Assembly (NCBI GenBank): GCA_006937955.1
Contig: SSNP01000194.1
Coordinates: 298,861 to 362,860, forward strand
Source of the DNA: Pachypanchax playfairii
Lineage: Eukaryota; Chordata; Actinopteri; Cyprinodontiformes; Aplocheilidae
Length of the DNA: 64,000 nt
Direction: 5' to 3'
Every line of letters begins with the position of its first letter. Position 1 is the first letter of the stretch. Positions 32,784 through 43,149 of this stretch are shown here, piece by piece. The notes beneath the pieces are model-generated. The model was not told where the DNA came from, ran no database searches, and saw nothing but the letters and a program-made list of their open reading frames with translations. The translations under genes and the position numbers were made by a program.

Positions 32784-35220
32784 CAAACCACAGCTCTGGC
32801 AGTGTTCAACTCCTACCAGGAACAGGCCTAACTTACTCCCAACTACTGTATGTGAATCAGACTCATTCTTCTTCAGTACAGTGACTCAATACAGTGACTC
32901 ACTTATCAAATAACAATCCATCCCATACTCATGCTACTCCCTCCACAGGAGCCCTCTGGGATCCACAAAACATATGTAGACTTGATGAATTCCCATTCCC
33001 CTTCCAGCATCCCAACAAGTTTGGAGAACACTACAGAGAATCAAGTTCAAAGCCTTGTCCTTACAACTGGTAATAGATCAGGGTTCAGTACAGTCCATGA
33101 GATGATCACAAGACAAGACAGGAACAAGGTAGGTGCTGGAATATCTAGCAATCATGTGACAATCTGGCATCGTACTGGCATTGGTTGACTGCCTTATAGG
33201 CGTAGAGACAATCAGGAGTAGAGGAGTAGGCAGGGGAATCAGACATGATAAGATGGCTTGACCGGAATCAAAACAGAAAATATATAACAACAAACAAGTA
33301 CTTAAACAAAGAATAGAAACCAGGAAGAAAAATAAACTCAAATCTTGAAAGTGTAGTTCTTTGGAAATTACTCTGTATGTTGTTTTTCCTTGATCATTCA
33401 TTCAGCCTACACAGCCGATGATGTCATCTTGTTGTCTGCCAGTGTGTGAGGAGAAAAAGGTGGTGAACTGACACACATATGCATGAGGTCACATCAGGGT
33501 GTGTCTTGTTGCCACTCCTCTCCACAACCCCCCAGCCCCCATTCAGTAAACACACGTGACTTTAGACGTTGAACACATCCGGGAAATAAGATCACAGGAA
33601 AGGAGAGAGGAAAGGGAGAGGCAAATAGCAGTTGCGGAAAAAGGTTGGGGAGTGGTAGAGTAGAGATGAAAGGGAAAGACAAAAAGATTAAGTAGATAAT
33701 TTAACTGATTCAAGATAGAAGGGAAGAAAAGAGATGGGAAGACCAAGTGCAGGCTGTGATCACCATGAATCTGAGAGGAGAGGGAAGGAAGAAGAAAAGC
33801 TTCAGGGTTGCAAGAAAAAGAATCACCTAATTAAAAAAGAAAAAGTAGTCAGATTACTGATATGAGGAGGATTCATAAAGAAAAGATCCTTTTGTTTAAA
33901 GGGAAAAAAATCTCTGCACATAAATCATATTAAAACAGATTTAAATCAGGATGTCTAGTTTTAACATTAAAACATTTTTAAACCACGTTTTTGGGGCTGT
34001 AATGCCCTTTGCAGAGATGACATGTCTTAGACCCTTAAGCTTTGAAAAACATCTCCTATCCATACCCTCATCACTCTGTGAACCCTTGTGGACTGTAAAA
34101 ACAAAAGCAAATTGAAAAGCTTAACAGCAGCAAGTACTCTGTTCTAAAATCTGACATCATCATCATCTTAGGATGAGATCATCTCATCTAACACAAGCCT
34201 TTACTTATTCATGGGGGTGTTTGTACATCTTTTTCCAACATGAGAGACTGAGCATATTGTATGAATGTGTAAATGGATGAACTGAATGCTGGTTCATGCA
34301 GGTATTCAGCGTAAGACAATTAGATTAGTGGTAAAACGGTTTGCTGTGATGTGATTGAAGCTGACAGGCTTTTACTCTTATTGATTCTTACGGGCAGAGA
34401 AGACAAGAGGAAGCAAATAAAGGACAACTGCTTCTCAACACAAACTGAAAATTGGGTACATTCCAGATTTAGAGAGGCTACATTAACATGATTTATGAAG
34501 CAGTTTCAAAATGAGATTAATATTAAAATATTTACAACACATCTCAATTTAAATCCTAAAATGGTTGTCATGCTGGATCAAACGCTTTGCAAGGTTGTTT
34601 TAACTCAAAATATTGCACAGTCATCATATTTTTGCATATCATGTCAAAAGACTTCAACTGTCTGTAACCATAGCAACAGGGAACCAAAATCTGCAATGAA
34701 AAAAAGTGAATGCTGATCTGGTGAAAGTCTATCTGCACAGAGGTTAACAAGATTTTTCTGGATCAACTTGTCAGATGAGGAAGTACATACAGGCTGTTTC
34801 GTTTCAGTCAGTTGATGCTTTGCAGTAAATGTAAAAATATTGACTTGTTATAATTATATATTTTTACTTAGTGCACATCACTATTAGTTTTATTATAAGA
34901 TAACCATACATATTAAGTTTTACAGATCTTTAACACACATTTACAATAGACAATATCTAAAGAGGCTGATGTGTTAAATGTCAGTTTTATACATAGCATC
35001 TCCTCAGTCCTCATTATTGATTAAAAGATAATACATAACTTTTAAATGTGTATTTTGATATGTGTATTAAGTGGATGAGTTAAGGAGAACCTTTTTTTTT
35101 TTTTTTTTAGGAAAAAACACCTAATCATTGAATTAACAAATTTCTTAATCAAATGGAATAAAATTATCTCTTAACAGGAAATTGAATTTTAGGCTCAAGT
35201 ATGACTGATTCAATCACTTA
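32784..35220. other. Intergenic stretch
   Basis: The stretch 32930-33350 may be decayed retroelement sequence but lacks a diagnostic motif. The stretch 33590-33830 is strongly purine-rich on the plus strand. A T-run lies at about 35091-35109. No gene is seen. Confidence 0.35.
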
Positions 35221-35224
35221 CCTA

Positions 35225-35425
35225 ACATGTTTCAATACATTTTAAGAATAAATACATACAATCAAGATACTCACATTTGTGGAAATGATTTATATAAGGA
35301 ATTGACATAAAAACCTATCTGACTATTTGCAGTTTCAGATATCTATAACTTTACCTTAGGTTTGAAGCTGTATTTAACTCTAGATATACCCCTAAACATG
35401 AAATTCCAATAATTCCGTTCCAAGT
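35225..35425 (-). repeat. Dispersed repeat X, copy 2 (inverted)
   Basis: This is the reverse complement of the segment inside the MITE at 20306-20460. It shares TCAAGATACTCACATTTGTG, GACATAAAAACCTATCTGAC and AACTCTAGATATACC. It extends slightly beyond copy 1 on both sides. Confidence 0.7.
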
Positions 35426-35479
35426 ATTTTGGCAAAAATTTAACATAGGTCATTTAAGTTTACAGCTACCTCAGTCTAG

Positions 35480-35625
35480 AACGGGGTATCAAACTACAGG
35501 CCTCGAGGGCCACTATCCTGCATGTTTTAGATGTTTCCCTGTTTCAACACACCTGATTCAAATCCCCTGCATTTCAACAAGTTCTGCAGAAGCCTGTTAA
35601 CAACTTGTTCATTTGAATCTTAGGC
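35480..35625. mobile_element. hAT-type palindromic MITE (family B), truncated copy
   Basis: It contains CAGGCCTCGAGGGCCACTAT, then CAACACACCTGATTCAAAT and GCAGAAGCCTGTTAACAA. It lacks the right terminus. It is the same family as the element at 36047-40348. Confidence 0.75.
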
Positions 35626-37280
35626 TTAATGATGAGACAAGACACAGCCGTAGAGAAGAACAGTAGCGAAAGACACAAGGATAACAGGAAGCACAGACGA
35701 TGTCAAAATAAAAGCAAAACAGGAAGGACGATAAGAGTTGGACAGGAAGACAAGGAACGACACGCTAAATGAGGGACTGGACAAGAGAAACAGAGGAGGA
35801 CATAGAAGAGACACGGCGGGAACACATAACCCAAAATAATCCCATAACTAATCCCAGCGAGAAAGAAACAAAAAACCACAGATAGAATAAATGAAAAAAG
35901 GAAAAACACTCTAAATGGAACTAAAAAACCCAAGACCCAACATATAGACAATGAACAAAACTTGTGAATTTCTCATGAACTGAGTGAGAAGAAGATGTAA
36001 AAATGTTCTTTCAAAGTAAAACTAAGTGACTCAGTTGCTGTAAAGCAGGGGTCTCAAACTCCAGGCCTCGAGGGCCACTATCCTGCATGTTTTAGATGTT
36101 TCCCTGCTTCAACACACCTGATTCAAATGAACAAGTCATTAACAGGCTTCTGCAGGACTTGTTGAAATACAGAGGATTTGAATCAGGTGTGTTGAAACAG
36201 GGAAACTGTCATGATTGAGGTTATTATTGAACTCTGATGTAGACCCAGACTTCAGACACACACACAGGAGTTGGTGAATCAGATTTAAACAGTGTTTAAT
36301 ATGTACAGTGCACAGAATCACAATGAGCAGAGGAACTGAGACAGTTCTGGAGATCCGGGACCGGGGCAGCACAGGAGGAGATCTGACAGCGGAGGAGAGA
36401 CTGGTTAGTGACGGGTAGATGTTGACGTGATGATAATATAGGTTGCGGTGTGTGGGGAGTGTGCTCACAGACTTACGGTGAGGGAAGGCAGGCAGTGCGA
36501 GGAGGAGAGACTGAGGAACCAGTGGTGGTGGTGTTTTCAGTAGAGCGGCAGGTGGTACAGATAATCCGAGGTGTGAGCTTGTTTCCAGGGTTCCAGGTGA
36601 GACAGGGGTGACAGCGATGTTATCCGAGACCAGGACAGGTGCGGGAGATCCAGAGGAGAACCGAGACAGACAAGGACCAGGAACAGGGAGACAGTCGTGC
36701 CGGACCACGACGGAACCACGAGCCCTCCGGACGGCGCGGCAGACGGCCAGCGCAAGTGGAGGCGCTCAGGACCAGGACGAGGACTAGGAGGAACGGGAAG
36801 GAAAGGAACAAGTAAGTTCTCAAACACTAGTTGTTGTACTCAGACTACACTAATGTTGGCCACACGTTACCACGGTAAAGGCTGTAACAAACTGGCGTCT
36901 GTCTCCAGTTCCTCCTCTGCTTAAGTAGGGAGACCAGGGACAGTTGTAACAAGGGACGGTTGTAACACCTTGAATTCCTCCAATCAGAAACAAGCTAGAG
37001 CGATGACACTCACTTTACACACGCTCAGTTAGATTGTCTTCTTGCTAGCAAAGAAGGAGCTTCTTTGGAAATTCTCAGACAAAGTTAACACCAAAAGTGT
37101 GTTTTTGAGGTAAAAGTTTAACTTTTCTATCAGATGTATTTTTTGGATACTGTTCTGAGTTTAAATAACTAGGAATCCAAACAAATATTGTTAGAATAAC
37201 TGTTTTATAAGCTAAAAATAGAAATAACTTGCATGTGTTAAAGTAGTAGTCAAGCTAGTTTACATGAGGTTAAATCATAG

Positions 37281-37335
37281 ATGGTCATACAGGGATGGTT
37301 GTAACGCCTTGTTACGACCATCCCTGTATGACCAT
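37281..37335. repeat. 25-bp hairpin inside pogo element
   Basis: The arms 37281-37305 and 37311-37335 are inverted copies with a single mismatch and a 5-base loop. They contain the GGGATGGTTGTAAC subterminal motif in both orientations. It may be a strong internal transposase site. Confidence 0.85.
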
Positions 37336-37427
37336 TTTCATTTATATTTTATAAACATAGATGATCATTATAACAAAAAAGAATGAGGACAATGCTAGGT
37401 AAATGAAACAATGTGTTTGCTTACAGC

Positions 37428-39371
37428 ATGCCTAACACCAGAAAGAGGAAGACAGATAGGGGAGTCACACTTTCTCTGCTGGAGAGGGCTTTAGATGAGA
37501 TAAAGCAGGGCAAGTCAGTGAGGGGAGTGGCCAAATCATATGGCATTTGCCATGTGATCCTGTGTCGCTTTCATAAGAAGAGGAACAAGCTGGAGTGCCA
37601 GGGATCGAAATCACTTCCCAGAGCAGGGTACTGGACTCCAAAGAGAGTTTTCTCCTCAGAACAGGAAATCCTTCTGCAAAAGTACCTGATGGAGGCAGCT
37701 GATTTGTACTATGGGTTGTGCCCAAAGGAGGTGGGCTAGCCTACATATTAAGATAGAGTTGGCTATTTGTAGACTATTCAACTATAAGTATATTTGTAGG
37801 CTATTGCATATTTCATGTACAAGACAATTCAAAGTGATTTACATAAAACATTGAAAAAATATACAGTATATCTTAATTTCATTTTAGATATGAAGGTTTG
37901 CCTATGATTTAGCAAAGGCCTACAACTGTAACTATCCTGAAACCTGGGCAGAAAAAGGGATGGCTGGAGCTGACTGGTTTACCGCGTTTTTGAAAAGGCA
38001 CCCTACCCTTTCCATCAGAAGCCCTCAGCCTACCAGCCTCTCGCGGGCTACAAGTTTCAACAAATGCAACATCAACAAGTTTTTTGACAACCTGTCAGCT
38101 GTCCTGACCAAACACAAATTAGATGCTCAAGCCATCTGGAATATGGATGAGACAGCCATCACCACTGTCCAAAACCCTGAAATAATTGTGGCCAGAAAAG
38201 GAGTCAAGCAAGTCGGCGCAGTGACGTCTGCAGAACGTGGTTCTCTCATCACACTTGCGTGTGCTGTAAATGCCTTGGGGAATTCCATCCCACCACTGTT
38301 CATATTCCCTCGTAAAAAGTTCCAACCTTTCTTTACCAACAACGGCCCTCCGGGATGTATTGGTACAGCAAATGGGTCTGGGTGGATGCAAGAGGAAGAC
38401 TTTTTGGTCTTCCTGAGGCACTTCCAGACTCACACCAAGTCCTCACTTGAGTCAAAAGTGCTGCTACTTCTTGACAATCATTCCTCCCACCTTTCTGTCG
38501 AGGGAATCGAGTTTTGCAAGAGCCATGGGATCATCCTTCTCTCATTCCCCCACACTGTTCCCATAAACTGCAGCCCTTAGATCGCAGTGTATATGGGCCA
38601 CTGAAAAGGTTGGTCAACAACTGCTGTGACAGCTGGATGAAAGCTCATCCAGGAGTCACAATGACCATTTATGATCTGCCAACCATTGTGAAGAGTGCCC
38701 TTCCACTGGCTGCAACGCCATCAAATATTCAGGCAGGGTTTGCATGCACTGGAATTTGGCCTTTTAAAAGAGATGTCTTCAGTGAAAATGACTTCACCCC
38801 TTCCCTTGTCACAGACCGTCCACTGCCAGCAGTGACACCAGAGGTTCCATCATCCACTGCAGCTGCATCTACAGTGCATGCAGTTGCATGTAATGCAGCT
38901 CCAACACCCACTGTGGCAGTGGGATCCTCCATGCCACTTGCAGCATTCTCCCCTGTCATACCATGTGTAGTGCCTGAGCATGAGCCATCATCCTCTGATA
39001 TGGATACAACCTTTTCACCTGGGTCCATCTGTCCACATCCCAAAGCTGGACCACGAAAGCAGACAACAAAGGGGAGGAAGAGAAGAGTGACTGCTATACT
39101 TACAGATACACCCATAAAACAATAGCTGGAGGATGAGAAAAAAGGATCTAAAGCAAAGAGAAAAATGAATTTTACCAACAAAAAAACCCCCAAAAAGAAA
39201 AAAATTGAGGACTCATCCGATGATGAAGAAGAATGCTGCATTGTGTGCCTGGAGACCTACTCCAGGTCAAGGGAGGTCTGGCTCCAGTGTTGGTCGTGTA
39301 AAGCCTGGGCCCACAAGGACTGCACAGCTGGAGGTGACTTTTACACTTGCCACAACTGTGATTCGGAATGA
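37428..39371 (+). pseudogene. pogo transposase pseudogene with C-terminal PHD-like domain
   Basis: ATG at 37428 begins MPNTRKRKTDRGVTLSLLER, a psq-type helix-turn-helix. It runs to about 37739; after an intron or gap the frame resumes near 37880 (FAYDLAKAYNCNYPE). The DDE_1 core follows: IWNMDETAI (first D), VLLLLDNHSSHLS (second D) and HKLQPLDRSVYGP (third D). A frameshift near 38550, in a C-run, separates SFP from PPHCSHKL. The tail is Ser/Pro-rich, then basic. An in-frame TAG at 39123-39125 precedes a Cys/His domain (CCIVCLETYSRSREVWLQCW, then CKAWAHKDCTAGG, ending CHNCDSE), which looks like a PHD zinc finger. Such fusions occur in fish pogo-like transposases. It is inactive as it stands. 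Confidence 0.87.
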
Positions 39372-39492
39372 ATCCAACCCCACCACACCCCACCACCACC
39401 GCATACCTAGTCATCAGTGTACTTTTTCAAACAGTTGTATAAGCTTCATCTTCCCCTAAGACTGTGGAGAAAGAAATCCTCACCTGCCACCT

Positions 39493-40020
39493 GGTTAGCT
39501 GAGAATTGGTTTCTGTTCTACCCAATAAATAATTTTCTTGCATTACAATTGACAGCCTCCCCTCTTTTTTGTTATGCAGTTAAAAGAATGATCAGTGATA
39601 ATCTTTTTTTATTTTGAGAAGTTCACTGATTAATTATGTATATTTTAGACATGTTACAACCGTCCCTGAACACTGGGACGGTTGTAACAGTGGATTGACT
39701 GTATTGAAATCAATTTTGCAACCTGTACATAANCTGTGGTTTTGCATTGAGTCAGTGTTTAGAGTTTAAAGTATATTCTCAAGGTTAGCTGAGAATTGGT
39801 TTCTGTTCTACCCATTAAATAATTTTCTTGCATTACAATTGACAGCCTCCCCTCTTTTTTGTTATGCAGTTAAAAGAATGATCAGTGATAATCTTTTTTT
39901 ATTTTGAGAAGTTCACTGATTAATTATGTATATTTTAGACATGTTACAACCGTCCCTGAACACTGGGACGGTTGTAACAGTGGATTGACTGTATTGAAAT
40001 CAATTTTGCAACCTGTACAT
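39493..40020. repeat. 238-bp direct duplication around an N
   Basis: The copies 39493-39730 and 39783-40020 have equal length and are near-identical. They lie either side of an N at 39733 and 49 bases of other sequence. Each holds one palindrome of the GGGACGGTTGTAAC motif. Probable assembly or haplotype artefact rather than an element feature. Confidence 0.8.
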
Positions 40021-40356
40021 ATTTCATAAAACCACTCAAATAGATTGTTTCAGTAGTAGACACATTGAAGTATATAATATAGCAAATTGGCTACTCTGAT
40101 GTAAACGGTTTATGAGTTATTAAAAAAAATCCCAAAAAGTGTTACAACTGTCCCTGGTCTCCCATACCCAGCCACAGAGGGCTGGGTAATGAGCCTCACC
40201 TGGATCCACTGATCACCTGCTGCCACGCCCTGTAAGGAGAGGTTAGTGCATCCAAAACAAACATTACACACCAACAGCTGAGAACCTGACAGAAACCTCT
40301 AAAACATGCAGGATAGTGGCCCTCGAGGCCTGGAGTTTGAGACCCCTGCTGTAAAG

Positions 40357-40977
40357 CCTTGTGTTAGTGCCATCTTCTGACCAGTTATAGTTATACATTT
40401 TTGGGCATACACTAAATACGCAATGCAAGTATATGTACAACATATATATTACTCACCTAAACCTCATATAGTGTTAAAATCAAGAGTGTACATAACAAGG
40501 TATATAATCTAATGAATTTGCATTCTGAGATAAATCTATTTGGAACTAGAAAAGTGTGAATGCCGAGAGCTAAAAAAAATAAATAAATAAATGAAGCTGA
40601 ATGAGCTAAATGCAGATCAAAAAGCTTAAATCAGCTAAATTACTCAATTCACTCTATATATGCTTAATCGACTTGATTTAATTAGCTTAAGTCTCCCAAA
40701 GAAGTTTAAACAGAGCTAAAGTTTTCAAGAAGCATAACTGACAATGTTAGCTGAGTTCTTATTTAACTTTTTGCACTTCCATTGAAATACACAGATTTAA
40801 ATTAAAATTACTCCAACTACTTCAGCTCACTTCAACTTAGAAACTTTATTCAGCTTACCATTTACCAAGTCATAGTTTTACTTTTGTAAGCCCTTTTATG
40901 TTTCCAGGGGTTTTTGTATATTTATTGTGCCCCAGGTTTCCTCTGTTCCCCAAGTGTCATGTGTTTCATTTTACCGG
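40357..40977. other. Intergenic AT-rich stretch
   Basis: No gene or named repeat. Many AGCT-containing words (GAGCTAAA, CAGCTAAATT) recur in 40560-40860 without clear periodicity. Confidence 0.4.
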
Positions 40978-41028
40978 TTTTTTTTTTTTTTGGGGGGGGG
41001 GGGGGTTTTTTTTTTGGGGGGGGGGGGG
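40978..41028. repeat. Alternating T-run and G-run low-complexity tract
   Basis: T14, G14, T10 and G13 follow one another without interruption. On the plus strand two long G-runs could fold with others as a G-quadruplex. Collapse or polymerase error in assembly is also possible. Confidence 0.85.
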
Positions 41029-41081
41029 TTATTTTGTTAATGTTCTGTGTTTCCTGTTCCTATGTGGTTCATGGTATTTAG

Positions 41082-42881
41082 CAGGGGTGGACTGAGACAA
41101 TAATTCAGGCCGGGAATTTTGATATCATCCCAGGCCACCACCACCCAATTATTGCAAAATGCAAAGAGTGAGTTTGGTTGGATGTCAATTGATGTAAGAG
41201 TGTAAAATAATAAAACAAAGGCTACACATGCATCCACACACAGCTTTTTCTGTTTTTATTCCCCCTGTGAAATAAATATTTTTGTTCTCCTGTAATAACC
41301 TACTCAAATCACACAAAATGAAATTCTATTTAATCTACTACTAAACTGGTAAATATGCAGCCTAAACATTCACCAGTTTAGTGGTAGATTGAATAAAATA
41401 GTTCCCACCATCGCTCACCTAAACCCGAAACTAATGCTACAATGCAGTTATTACATGATGAAAAAGACCCTAAAATTAAATTTAATCCTATTTTCCCAAA
41501 ATGTGACCTGTAGTAAGTTCAAGGGAAGATGGTTATGTATACTGTGTCTTGTGTAGCATTGTAACATGCAATGGTATATTTTGACCCTTTTTAATAATAA
41601 AACATCATTGAATTGAAAATAGCCCTTACTCCAAATCAATTTATGAAGCTGACAGAGCAAATTCATTTTCATAACGGCTTTTTTACAACCATACATCTTA
41701 AAATTGATTTTATTAAAGATTGAGAGGTTTTTAAGGCTGTAAAAAAAAAATAAAAGCATCTATTTCTAATCCAAGAAATCTAGCATGAAAAATGTTATCA
41801 ATATTATAAACACTACACCTGTCCTAGATGAAGCAATTGAATATCTCTCTGTTATATATTTTTGGTGTTGTAATTTGTAGATGGTCCCTGCGCCTTCATT
41901 CACCAGCAGGCTGCATAGAGACTGATGAAAGTCTCACAGTGTGGAGGATGGCTCGTTTAGAAGAAAATAAGCTGTCGCAGTCTACCGCGCAGTGATGCAC
42001 TGAGGTGTTGGTTTAGTAAAAGCAATGTTCCGCTGATAAGTTATTGATCTGGAAAAGTCAGATCTGTGAATATTTTTTTAACTTTACCAAAGTATGATCC
42101 TCTCCCTCTCTGCTCCATCTTTCCTCTTTCCTGGGCCATCTCCCTTCATTTTAAAGCGAAAGGTGTGAAGGGAGGAGAGGGGGGTGATTGATCTCTCACG
42201 CTCTCCTGCTGCATCTTTAGCCTGACCAATCAGATCCTCCTGCATTATGTTCAAATGCAGAAGGGTCTGACACCAGAGCCGCACCCGATCATTTCCGTGT
42301 CAAATTTTTCGACGGACCAATTACATATCACCTTTGTTGTGCGTCATCCTGAAAACACGGAACGAGCGTTTTACACCCAGAACACAACATTCAACATGGC
42401 AGACTCGGCTGTGGATGAAGTGTTTACTTCTGTGTTTGCACAATGTTTGCTTGAGTGGTTCAAATATGTGAACCGAGTGTGCATTGTTTTTGACACAAAA
42501 GCGACAACTGTCATTAATATTAATCTTTCTCCTCCATTAACCATGGCTAGCTACCATTACGGATTTGCTCGCTAAACCTCTTGTTTTCGTTCCGCCTCGT
42601 GTGTATCCGCTTTAGCGTCACATATTTTGTGTCACTTCTGGGTTTCTGTGATTGGTTCTCTCTCAACTGGCGAAATTGAGAGACAGCGGTTCAGCTCCAG
42701 GCCCTCACGTCTTTGTAAAGTAATCTGTCAAAGACGTGAGCGGGGCAGATTGTCTAATGAGCCGCACAACGGATTGTTTATTTAAGAATCAAGCTCCACC
42801 TGACCCAGTCACCAGTGGGCCATTTCTGCTGCCAGGCCACTGGGATTCCTCCCGGTATTCCCGATGGTCAATCTGCGCCTG
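41082..42881. mobile_element. Non-autonomous hAT transposon
   Basis: The 1,800-bp element starts CAGGGGTGGACTGAG and ends GATGGTCAATCTGCGCCTG. The complement of the right end reads CAGGCGCAGATTGACCATC, a hAT-like inverted terminus. A perfect 8-bp target duplication GTATTTAG flanks it (41074-41081 and 42882-42889). Inside I find no hAT dimerisation or catalytic motif. A short ORF starting MADSAVDEVFTSVFAQCLLE at about 42396 resembles nothing I know. Confidence 0.88.
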
Positions 42882-43149
42882 GTATTTAGTCTACTCAATG
42901 TTTCCTGTTTTATTTTGGTAATGTCTGTACTTCCTTTTTTCCCCTGTGTGCTCCTTAGTAGCTTGATTTCTTCCCCCAGCTGTTTCTGTTTAAGTAATTT
43001 GCTTCCCCATGTGTCTGAGTGTATTAAAGGCTTTGTGGTTTTTAGTTCTGTGTTGGAGCTTGCACGCTACATAATAACTAAAGGTGTGAGCCATGATGTA
43101 GTTCATGTGCAATCTGTCTGGAGGATGGCAGTAATTTGATTAACTGGCT

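Larger units (their letters stand above)
36928..40163 (+). mobile_element. pogo-superfamily transposon with PHD-like finger
   Basis: The inverted termini GGGAGACCAGGGACAGTTGT (36928) and complement (ending 40163) bound 3.2 kb, with TA at 36926-36927 and at 40165-40166 (one extra A on the right). The motif GGGACGGTTGTAAC and close variants recur inside each end: 36937, 36953, 37292, 37311 (inverted), 39653 (inverted), 39675 and 40141 (inverted). They are probably transposase binding sites. It encodes a decayed transposase. A 238-bp stretch near the right end is present twice around an N at 39733. Confidence 0.88.
36207..40291 (-). mobile_element. Solo LTR (Ty3/gypsy-like), interrupted by a pogo element
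   Basis: The element starts TGTCATGATT and ends AACCTGACA, with a 5-bp target duplication GAAAC (36202-36206 and 40292-40296) inside the hAT MITE. Minus-strand reading shows LTR-like features: ATTAAA near the 3' end, the CTGGGTCTACATC stretch and the terminal ATGACA. Excluding the pogo element the LTR is about 850 bp. There is no internal retroelement sequence, so it is a recombined solo LTR. Superfamily by resemblance only. Confidence 0.8.
36047..40348. mobile_element. hAT-type palindromic MITE (family B), split by nested insertions
   Basis: The left part, 36047-36206, begins CAGGGGTCTCAAACTCCAGG. The right part, 40297-40348, ends with the matching inverted terminus GTTTGAGACCCCTG. The 8-bp target duplication CTGTAAAG is perfect (36039-36046 and 40349-40356), the length typical of hAT. 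Without the insert the element is about 212 bp. It is non-coding. Confidence 0.92.

Noticed and set aside
36139..36827. Overlapping 189- and 96-codon minus-strand ORFs
   Set aside because: They lie within the solo LTR and run into the MITE; the Pro/Ser-rich content reflects LTR composition.
39783..40020. Second copy of the pogo right end taken as a functional tandem feature
   Set aside because: Equal-length copies around an N are better explained by assembly.
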